Assembly (NCBI RefSeq): GCF_900155965.1 | Contig: NZ_FTMG01000001.1 | Span: forward strand, 186,001-250,000 | DNA length: 64,000 bases | Reading direction: 5' to 3' | Source of the DNA: Mucilaginibacter lappiensis | GTDB taxonomy: Bacteria > Bacteroidota > Bacteroidia > Sphingobacteriales > Sphingobacteriaceae | In this document: in pieces, positions 19,571 through 27,478 of the stretch | Layout: the number at the start of each line of letters is the position of its first letter | Position numbering within the stretch: position 1 is the stretch's first letter | Made by a program: the position numbers and the translations under genes | Notes under the pieces: generated by a model | The model's input: only the letters and a program-made list of their open reading frames with translations | Database searches by the model: none | Told to the model about the DNA's origin: nothing

Positions 19571-20084
19571 TAAACCTATACATAAAACAACCTTAAGACG
19601 ATTTGCGCAAAAAAAGCTGCTGCAATACATTATCCCTAATATTTTTTTCAATACCATTATTGCCTATGCAAGCTTCGCTAAATTAGGGTATACCCATTTG
19701 TTTGAGGGAGAACAAAGCCTGGCCAGGCTTACGCTGCCAATGTCGTTATTTCTACCCTTTATACTCACACTGGATATACTCAAAAAAACGATACTAGCTG
19801 TTGAACAAGGGGCACTTGACCTGGCTATCAGTGATGATCTGAACAAAAATAGGTTTGCTATGCAAACAGCTATCATCAATGGTGTTGGGACGTTATTGAT
19901 TGTTTTGGCCATGATGTTTACCGCACAACTAAGTTTACCAGCCCACTATAAATTCAATGGGCCAATAATGGCTTATCTGGATGGCTTACTGGCCGCAGCA
20001 TACTCCATTATCTTCACTTATTTCCCGATCAGGAAACTAAAAAAGTATATGTCTAAACAAACCAAAGTTCCGGTATCTGCTTAA
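19563..20084 (+). CDS. Small four-helix membrane protein, unknown function
   Basis: This 173-residue protein has about four hydrophobic segments: YIIPNIFFNTIIAYASF, the stretch around LPMSLFLPFILTL, GVGTLLIVLAMMF and the stretch around YLDGLLAAAYSIIF. A basic N-terminus (KTTLRRFAQKK) suggests a cytoplasmic start. An upstream TTG at 19539 opens the same frame, but the ATG at 19563 overlapping the previous stop is the likelier start. I do not recognise the family. As the last gene of the polyketide-glycosyltransferase operon it could help place or move the lipid product, which is inference from position only. It ends six bases before the convergent GH92 gene. Confidence 0.75.
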   Translation: MPDKPIHKTTLRRFAQKKLLQYIIPNIFFNTIIAYASFAKLGYTHLFEGEQSLARLTLPMSLFLPFILTLDILKKTILAVEQGALDLAISDDLNKNRFAMQTAIINGVGTLLIVLAMMFTAQLSLPAHYKFNGPIMAYLDGLLAAAYSIIFTYFPIRKLKKYMSKQTKVPVSA

Positions 20085-20090
20085 AGCGTA

Positions 20091-23000
20091 TTACTTTCCG
20101 GGTTGGTTTTTATAATTGCTTTGCTCTTTATTAAAAACATCCTGGATTTCAACAGCTGATAATGGCTGGGCATAAACTTTGATCCCGTCCATATAACCAT
20201 GAAATATTCTTTCTGAAGGAAACTCTTCGTTACGCCCTATCTGCCATTTATTTGCTACAGACAGGTTCACCAGTCCTTCTACCATCGATGTACCCGCTAA
20301 TTGACCATCGATATAAACAGACAGCACATTACCATTACAAACACCGGCTATATGGTGCCAGTTTTGTTTCCAGTTGGCAGGAAGGTTTACGGTACAATCG
20401 CCCCGCCCCCAGCCGCCGGCAAAAAAGGTCAAGGCTTTATTATCGTTCATCTGCAAAACATGCGTATCGCCTTTGGTAAGCATATCAACCAATCCGGTTT
20501 CTTTTCCTTCGGGATAAACCCAGGTCATCATGGTAATAGTTTGCCCAAGCTCATCCAGACTGGGTGCATTAGGAACTTCTACAAAACAATGATCGCCTAG
20601 TAATATTCGTTTCCCATTTTCAACAGTTATGGATCGAATAATATACCCATCATTACCAAATCCAGACTTATCGGCAATAAGTTGGTCGCTGTCATTTGTT
20701 GTAAGTGAAAGATTAAGCAACAACGAGCCTACACTATCACTAAATACTTTATATACAGATTTTATATCATTCACTATTAAATATTTAACACCATTTACTT
20801 TATCCCTAAATGAGTGAGACAATGCTTTACTTTCACCCGGAGATAATTGTACATGATCGGTATACAAAAGGGAATCGTTCAGCTTTACTGGTATAACAAA
20901 TGTCTGATTTTTACCTGCCAAGTTTTTCACTGTACAGTTTATTTGCTGCTCCCAGCCACGACGTATTAATGGCTTAGAGGTGAATCCGGATATTTCAAAA
21001 GGATGTAATACAGGTTGCACAGGATCAGTAACTTCAACAGTATTATTACCTGCACTATCTAGCCCTACTCTTACTTTCCCCAGTCGATATAATCTACAGC
21101 TGATAGAATCGGTAATTGTGCTCCCTTGCGGAATAAGATAGTTTCCGCTGGCGACCACTTTTGCATTAGCATATATTCTTATATTCTTTGTGCCTGTCGA
21201 ACCTGTGTTTTGCGCTGTAAATCGCAGCCACAATTGTTCATTCGGCTCTACCTTGTTTTTTTGCAGGCTATAATTAGTCACTCTTATATCCGATGGGGTT
21301 TTGGTTTCGGATAGGGATACAGGATCTTTATCAACTGGCCAGTTGTTGTGATGAGCGTTATTGGTCATCGTAAACTGCATCATTCCGCCCCCAGCAATAG
21401 TTGAATGAGGCAGAACCAACTGTTCATAGTCCTTGCCATTAACAATTAATGAACTTACGTATTTGTTCTCTGCCGACTGGTTTTTAGCCTGAATCGTCCA
21501 TGTTTTATGATTAGCCAAATGCAATGTTACCAATTGAAACAAAGGTGCCCCGATAGCATATTCTGGCTTACCTGGGCTGACCGGAAAAATCCCCAGCGCA
21601 TTGAATATATAAGCACTTGACATCGCCCCCAGATCATCATTGCCGGGCAAACCATCTGGTTGATTTTTATATCGCGACAGCATAATGTTCCTGCACCATG
21701 CCTGCGTAAGATCTGGCCTGCCCGCTGCATTAAACAAATAAGGAACGTGTATAACCGTTTCATTATCAAATAATATAACATCGTTTCTTAAAGCAGAATC
21801 TAAACGATTAGCAAAAGCATTATTCCCCCCCATCAGGTTTACCAGGTCTTTGGCATTGTGAGGTACAAAATAGGAATATACCCACTTGTCGCCTTCTTTA
21901 TAGCCAGACATGCCCGGGTTCAGCTTAAAATCATTTCCGGATCGGGGCAACATAAACAAATCATTCGGGTGAAACAGATTCCGGTAATTGAAACTCCTTT
22001 GCTGTAAAAGCTGATAATCTGCATCATTATGCATCACCTGTTTAGCATACTGCGATAGTGCCCAGTCATCATAGGCATACTCTACCGTACGGGTTACCGA
22101 TTCCGAGTTGGTATAAGGCACATAGCCCATCCGGTGATAAATGCTTATATCTTTCTGCACAAAAGGCGAATCGACAATATTGCTTTTCATGGCTTTATAA
22201 GCCAATCCTTTATCAAAGCCGGTAATACCTTTTAAATAAGCATCTACGATAATAGGTATAGCATGATTACCGGTCATACTTTCTGTAGGTAAATGACCTG
22301 TTTGCTTATAAATATCCAGCATGGATAAAATAATATCATTCTGTTTTTCAGGATATAGTAAACTTAACAGCGGATGCAGTGACCGGAACGTATCCCACGG
22401 AGAAAACCCGCCATATTGATATTTACCCAAAGTATGATAAACAATACCATCCTCTCCCCGATAATTACCGTCCACATCAGAAATTACCCAAGGAATTAAT
22501 AGCGAATGATAAAGGGCAGTATAAAAGACGGCTTTATTGGCCTCGCTGTTATCCGTAATATCAACGGCAGAGAGTTGTTTGGCCCAATCATTACCTGTGC
22601 GCGCGACAAAAGCATTAAAGTTTAATTTAGCTATTTCTTTATCGATATTGCTTTGCGCCCCTGTAAAGCTTACGGTAGATGTACTCAGCTTTAACTCAAT
22701 AACCTTTGCTGTTGAAGCAGTTTTAAACGTAAACAGGTAACCATCTTTCACGTTTTTCTTTCCAGTAAAAGCTTCGCTAAAATTGATCACCGTATTCAGC
22801 GCAGAACCATGTATCACTTTTCCGGAAACAATGGTAATATCTCCTGCATTACCTATATAAACCTGGGCCTTTGTTTTAGCTGAGAATACAAAACGCAGTA
22901 TTCCTGTGCGGATAGAAGTGCTTGCTTCAGTTACGATGTTATTATCCGTAAATTTTACCCGGTAGTATCCTGGTCGCGCTATCTCATTCTGATGCGAAAA

Positions 23001-23384
23001 ACGGTTTTTATTTATGCCGGGTTCAAAAACTTGCCCAGCAGCAACCGGCATAATGAATAAACGCCCTGATGAACCTTCAGGAAAACCGCTATGATGGCCA
23101 AAACAGCTGAAATAATAAATAGATGAATCGGCATAGTTATACCCTCTTGCGCCTGTAATTCGTGTTTCTGGACTAATCTGAATAAAACCCGATGGCGCTA
23201 CTGCACCGGGATATGTACCACCATCGCCACCCCAATGGGTAAGTACACCGCTTTTGGTAGTTCCGATGAATGGATTTACATATGATAGGTTTGATCGGTT
23301 TTGTGCATTTATGTTAGAGGTGATCGCAAGTGATAACAGCAACAGTCCGACAGTCTTTTTAATTAAGAAAGATGTTTTATGCAT
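20091..23384 (-). CDS. GH92 exo-alpha-mannosidase with C-terminal LamG-like domain
   Basis: This 1097-residue secreted enzyme has a signal peptide ending near NINAQ. The N-terminal beta domain begins YVNPFIGTTKSG, typical of GH92. The catalytic barrel shows GGFSPWDTFRS and PGNDDLGAMSS, family hallmarks of calcium-dependent exo-alpha-mannosidases. The GH92 part ends near residue 690, followed by beta-sandwich spacer sequence. A concanavalin/LamG-type domain (about 915-1090) ends in YMDGIKVYAQPLS. Most GH92 proteins are around 750 residues, so this is an extended form, perhaps with a carbohydrate-binding tail. It is the last gene of the PUL operon, 8 bases after the acetyltransferase-like gene. 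Mannosidase linkage specificity cannot be read from sequence. Confidence 0.93.
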   Translation of the reverse strand: MHKTSFLIKKTVGLLLLSLAITSNINAQNRSNLSYVNPFIGTTKSGVLTHWGGDGGTYPGAVAPSGFIQISPETRITGARGYNYADSSIYYFSCFGHHSGFPEGSSGRLFIMPVAAGQVFEPGINKNRFSHQNEIARPGYYRVKFTDNNIVTEASTSIRTGILRFVFSAKTKAQVYIGNAGDITIVSGKVIHGSALNTVINFSEAFTGKKNVKDGYLFTFKTASTAKVIELKLSTSTVSFTGAQSNIDKEIAKLNFNAFVARTGNDWAKQLSAVDITDNSEANKAVFYTALYHSLLIPWVISDVDGNYRGEDGIVYHTLGKYQYGGFSPWDTFRSLHPLLSLLYPEKQNDIILSMLDIYKQTGHLPTESMTGNHAIPIIVDAYLKGITGFDKGLAYKAMKSNIVDSPFVQKDISIYHRMGYVPYTNSESVTRTVEYAYDDWALSQYAKQVMHNDADYQLLQQRSFNYRNLFHPNDLFMLPRSGNDFKLNPGMSGYKEGDKWVYSYFVPHNAKDLVNLMGGNNAFANRLDSALRNDVILFDNETVIHVPYLFNAAGRPDLTQAWCRNIMLSRYKNQPDGLPGNDDLGAMSSAYIFNALGIFPVSPGKPEYAIGAPLFQLVTLHLANHKTWTIQAKNQSAENKYVSSLIVNGKDYEQLVLPHSTIAGGGMMQFTMTNNAHHNNWPVDKDPVSLSETKTPSDIRVTNYSLQKNKVEPNEQLWLRFTAQNTGSTGTKNIRIYANAKVVASGNYLIPQGSTITDSISCRLYRLGKVRVGLDSAGNNTVEVTDPVQPVLHPFEISGFTSKPLIRRGWEQQINCTVKNLAGKNQTFVIPVKLNDSLLYTDHVQLSPGESKALSHSFRDKVNGVKYLIVNDIKSVYKVFSDSVGSLLLNLSLTTNDSDQLIADKSGFGNDGYIIRSITVENGKRILLGDHCFVEVPNAPSLDELGQTITMMTWVYPEGKETGLVDMLTKGDTHVLQMNDNKALTFFAGGWGRGDCTVNLPANWKQNWHHIAGVCNGNVLSVYIDGQLAGTSMVEGLVNLSVANKWQIGRNEEFPSERIFHGYMDGIKVYAQPLSAVEIQDVFNKEQSNYKNQPGK

Positions 23385-23392
23385 ACAGAAAC

Positions 23393-24520
23393 TTATATTT
23401 TGATATAGACCTTTCTTTTATCCATCATATAACCTACCAGCCAGCAAAACATCATATAACAGATTGCAAAAACCAGTGTACCAAATGCTCCTGGGAATAG
23501 CGGTTGGTAAAATACCTGGTTTATCCAATCATAAAAACTCAGGTTTGGCTTTACCCAAACGGTCGAAATAATAGTAAGTAGCAACTCCGACAACAGGTAT
23601 ATCGCCAGCGAGTTTCGACCAAAAACCAGGAAAAAGTTAGTACTTCGTTTGATGTTCTTTATTTCTATAGCGTAGATCAGTACGCCAATAATCACGAGAT
23701 CAATACCGATAGTAAGAAGCGTAAATGTGCTTGTCCATAACTTTTTTGCCAGCGGAAAAAACTGGGCCCAAAACAGCGCTATACCAATCAAACAAACCCC
23801 TGCTATCAATAATTTAGCTACCGACTCATAGTTACGACCCTTGCGCTGTATATAGGCTCCGGCCAGATAACCGGCTATTACATTCACAATAGCGGGTAAA
23901 GTACTCAGCAGTCCTTCAGGATCAAAAGCTATTGGGCCGCCTTTGTCGTGGTATAAATGTGCGTTACCCATGATCAAAATGTCCAAACGAGTACCTGCAT
24001 TACCTAACATAGTTAACTCCTTTCCTGGCTCGCCAAGCAATAGCAAAAACACCCAATATCCTAACAAAAGCAAAACAGAGATAATAACAGCTATGCGTTT
24101 TGAGCAATAATGTACAATCAACGAACCAAAAAAGTAACAAAGCGCAATACGCTGCAATACCCCCATAATACGGGTACTCCCTAGTGGATTAAATCCCCAC
24201 CCTCCAGCTTCGCGGTGAAAGAAAGGGAACCAGTACATCAGGTAGCCCAGTAAAAATATGATCAGCGTGCGTTTGCCTATCTTACGAAGGAAAGCGCTAT
24301 TGCTTTCAAACTTATTTTTAGAAAAGCTTAGCGCGTTTCCTACTGCGAAAAGAAAAGAAGGAAAAACCAGGTCGGTTGGTGTAAAACCAAACCAGGCGGC
24401 ATGATCTAATGGTGCCCATTGCACCGCACCCGAACCGGGGGCGTTTACAATAATCATGAAACATATAGTCATGCCCCTGAAAATATCGAGTGTTATAAAC
24501 CTGTCTTTTGCTAAAGCCAT
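23393..24520 (-). CDS. HGSNAT-like membrane acyltransferase (DUF5009)
   Basis: This 375-residue integral membrane protein with about ten hydrophobic helices starts MALAKDRFITLDIFRGMT. The N-terminal loop carries HAAWFGFTPTDLVFP with His40, matching the conserved motif of heparan-alpha-glucosaminide N-acetyltransferase, in which a His is acetylated by acetyl-CoA on the cytoplasmic side. STRIMGVLQRIALCYF is a second family signature. Many bacterial PULs contain this family. The gene lies between GH35 and GH92 and close to GH89, a NAGLU homologue. Acetyl transfer to a terminal amino sugar in the periplasm is a reasoned guess; O-acetylation of another glycan or of peptidoglycan is possible. Confidence 0.88.
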   Translation of the reverse strand: MALAKDRFITLDIFRGMTICFMIIVNAPGSGAVQWAPLDHAAWFGFTPTDLVFPSFLFAVGNALSFSKNKFESNSAFLRKIGKRTLIIFLLGYLMYWFPFFHREAGGWGFNPLGSTRIMGVLQRIALCYFFGSLIVHYCSKRIAVIISVLLLLGYWVFLLLLGEPGKELTMLGNAGTRLDILIMGNAHLYHDKGGPIAFDPEGLLSTLPAIVNVIAGYLAGAYIQRKGRNYESVAKLLIAGVCLIGIALFWAQFFPLAKKLWTSTFTLLTIGIDLVIIGVLIYAIEIKNIKRSTNFFLVFGRNSLAIYLLSELLLTIISTVWVKPNLSFYDWINQVFYQPLFPGAFGTLVFAICYMMFCWLVGYMMDKRKVYIKI

Positions 24521-24535
24521 ATCTCTTAATTTTTA

Positions 24536-27478
24536 TTATAATTTCCCTTGAAGCGTATAGGTTACTCTACCTGCCCCTTTTTCTGATCTGATACCCACCT
24601 TATCGGGCCGGTTACCATTTTCGTCATAAATTACCACATGGTTTATACCTGTTTTTAACCAGCACTCGGGTATATACATGCCAATGTTACCAACCTTTTC
24701 GGGATATCGCCCCAGGTTATGACCATTCACCCAAACCGAACCGTAGCTTAAGCCATCTGTATGAACCCTCCATATCAAATGCTTACCCGGTGATTGCGGC
24801 ACGGTAAATTGCGACCGGAAAAACTGCGGTCCCGCAAATGAGGTTTTAGGTGCTAATTTATTCCAGCCATCAGCAGCGTCCGGATTACCAGGACCACCAA
24901 ACATTTTCCAGTTATTTAGTACTATCCCATCACCTATGCTGTTGATTTTTACAGGTTGATCTATCCCTCCTTCATTGGAATAATTTTCGATGAACAAGGT
25001 AACTACTATTGATTTTTGAAGCGTAGTGGCATCATTAACTTCTACAGCAAAAGGTGAGTTCCAGCCTTTATGCTGTGCAACCTGTTTGCCATTAATAAAC
25101 ACAGTAGCGTCTTCGTCGACACTTCTGAAATTGATCATGAGCTTAGATGGATTGCCTTCCTGAACCGGGATAATAGTTTGAAACCAGCCGAAACCCTCCT
25201 GCTTGTTAAATACATCGTCGCCAATTTTATACTTTTTCCAGGTGGTGGTGTCAAATACCGGGATATTGTTTTTTACGTCGACAGCTTTTTCGGCTTTAGT
25301 AAAATACCAGTTAGTGGTCGTAGAAATAAACGGACCGCCTTTTTTCAATTGAACCTGACCAGATAAACCTTTTTTATCTACATAGGTAATCGCTCCTACG
25401 TAGGCAGCCAATTTATCGCGGCCCTCATGCGCGGTAAATACCGCCAGTGTATGCTTCCCCTTTTCCATATCGAACGTTACTTCACCATCCCGGACTTTCC
25501 ATTGGGTTGCTTTCTTACCGTCAATAAACGCTGTAGCACGATCTCCGCCGTCAACCTGCATGGTATACTTTCCTGATGATGGAACATTCAGTGTGGTACG
25601 ATACCAGGCATCGGCTGTCAGGTTATCATCAGCGCCCATTTGTTGGGGATCGGCAGAACTAAACCAGTTGGAATCGTCATAAGCTGGTGCCGCATAAACA
25701 GAAGCATTTTTGTTCTGCCATGGAGATAAAGTTATAGTAGAAGCAAACTTATTACTCAACTGATATACATAAGTTAACACAGTAGATTTATTCTCCAGAT
25801 ACAAGTGTATTGAGCCATCTTTTTTTGCCATCAGCGGATATTCGCCTTTTGCCGACAGCTGCGTTTTTTGCAAGCTAAGATCTGCAAGATACGATGTACC
25901 GCTCACGATAACAGGAATCGCTGATCCTTGTACTTCAGTTACCCAGGTTTTATCCATGGTGGATGCATCTCCTACTAAAATCCGGACACGCTGGCCCGAC
26001 ACTTCAAAAGTATATTCGGTCAAGCTTCCGGCTTGTACAGCCGCCGCAAGGCTGATACTACCATCGGTTATTTTAAATGATTTAGCTCCTTGTGCAGCAG
26101 TTGGCATACCATTTACCTTGAAATATAAAAGTGCCATATTTTCTTTACTGGCTTCCACGAATATAGTTGTGGTATTACCTTGTTTAACCATGCCGTAAAC
26201 TTGGGTAAGTGCCCAGTTAAGCGTTATCACATTATTGATGGTATAGTTATGTACCAGCGGGTAGATCTCGTCTGGGGCAATAGTTATATCAGTTACCAGT
26301 ATATCGTTTCCAGCCTTAACCCTGGCTTTTATTGCTTTTTTTGTCGGATTATCTAAAAATACGAGATCACCAATATCGGCCGACCTTGCTGTTACTCTTA
26401 GATTGCTATCTACAGCAATATCTTTATAAGCGGCAGTAGCATCGGTACAATTCTCCAATACATCCTGAAAGCTACGGGCAAACAGGGCCGCATGTTTAAA
26501 ACCGTAATATATAGGTCGCAAATCTCCGGCTTGGCCAACAGCCGAACCATAATCGTAAGATGCCGCGTCCTCGTCATTATTGGTATAACCAAAATTTGAT
26601 CCGCCATGAGCCATGTAATAGTTATATCCACCACCACCATGCGCTATTATTTTCCAGGTACGCCGGGCATATACCGCAGAATCAGTGAGCTTTGCCCCAT
26701 ACTGGGAGTACCATACACTCCAAAACTCGGTAGAAAACCAGGGATTAGGACGTTTTGGGTCATCCAAAGTGCCATCACCTGCAGGGTCGCTGGCATGGTG
26801 CAAGCCGCTAAAAAAGTACGGCACCTGCAAACCTAAACTCAGCGCTTTGCTTTGCAAGTGCTTAAAATAATTATCGGGCACTATTGTTCCCCAACCATTA
26901 TTATGCTCGTTCTCCAGTTGCACCATGATTACCGGACCACCTTTATTAATTTGCTGATTAAAAACTATCGGCAATAATTTATCAAAAAAACGGTCGACGT
27001 ATTTTTCGAACTCTTCGTTATCCTCTCGTACGCGTAAGCCGGGCTTAAATTTCAACCACAGCGGATAGCCGCCCAGATCCCATTCGGCACAGTAATATGG
27101 ACCTACTCTAACAATGGCATACATATTCAAGTCCTTAACTATAGTTAAGAACGCATTCAGGTCATGGTCGCCACTGAAGTTAAATTTACCTTCCAATGGT
27201 TCGTGAAAATTCCACATGGTATATACTTCCACGCAATTGAAACCGCCGCGCTTTAACCGCAATAGGCGATCGTACCACAGTTGCCGGGGTATGCGCGCAT
27301 ATTCCAATCCAGCCGAAGCGATGAAAGTACGTTTACCATTTATTAAAAAGCCTTTGCTATCAAAATTGATAAATGGTTTGACTACTTCGTGAGTTGGGAA
27401 TATGTGATCGTTCATAGCCTGCCCATAGCCTCTGTTACAACAAAGTGCGAGTAATAATATAAAGTAAATACGCATCAT
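24536..27478 (-). CDS. GH35 beta-galactosidase, secreted
   Basis: This protein is about 980 residues with a signal peptide ending near CCNRGYGQ. The (beta/alpha)8 domain contains RVGPYYCAEWDLGGYPLWL, the acid/base segment MVQLENEHNNG (about residue 188) and the nucleophile segment STEFWSVWY (about 251), all typical of GH35 exo-beta-galactosidases. Jelly-roll domains at the C-terminus include WVNGHNLGRYPE and are likewise normal for the family. The chosen ATG at 27478 overlaps the GH89 stop as TGATG; a GTG at 27481 is the alternative. It sits mid-operon and probably removes beta-galactose caps from the glycan imported or degraded by this PUL. Confidence 0.93.
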   Translation of the reverse strand: MMRIYFILLLALCCNRGYGQAMNDHIFPTHEVVKPFINFDSKGFLINGKRTFIASAGLEYARIPRQLWYDRLLRLKRGGFNCVEVYTMWNFHEPLEGKFNFSGDHDLNAFLTIVKDLNMYAIVRVGPYYCAEWDLGGYPLWLKFKPGLRVREDNEEFEKYVDRFFDKLLPIVFNQQINKGGPVIMVQLENEHNNGWGTIVPDNYFKHLQSKALSLGLQVPYFFSGLHHASDPAGDGTLDDPKRPNPWFSTEFWSVWYSQYGAKLTDSAVYARRTWKIIAHGGGGYNYYMAHGGSNFGYTNNDEDAASYDYGSAVGQAGDLRPIYYGFKHAALFARSFQDVLENCTDATAAYKDIAVDSNLRVTARSADIGDLVFLDNPTKKAIKARVKAGNDILVTDITIAPDEIYPLVHNYTINNVITLNWALTQVYGMVKQGNTTTIFVEASKENMALLYFKVNGMPTAAQGAKSFKITDGSISLAAAVQAGSLTEYTFEVSGQRVRILVGDASTMDKTWVTEVQGSAIPVIVSGTSYLADLSLQKTQLSAKGEYPLMAKKDGSIHLYLENKSTVLTYVYQLSNKFASTITLSPWQNKNASVYAAPAYDDSNWFSSADPQQMGADDNLTADAWYRTTLNVPSSGKYTMQVDGGDRATAFIDGKKATQWKVRDGEVTFDMEKGKHTLAVFTAHEGRDKLAAYVGAITYVDKKGLSGQVQLKKGGPFISTTTNWYFTKAEKAVDVKNNIPVFDTTTWKKYKIGDDVFNKQEGFGWFQTIIPVQEGNPSKLMINFRSVDEDATVFINGKQVAQHKGWNSPFAVEVNDATTLQKSIVVTLFIENYSNEGGIDQPVKINSIGDGIVLNNWKMFGGPGNPDAADGWNKLAPKTSFAGPQFFRSQFTVPQSPGKHLIWRVHTDGLSYGSVWVNGHNLGRYPEKVGNIGMYIPECWLKTGINHVVIYDENGNRPDKVGIRSEKGAGRVTYTLQGKL

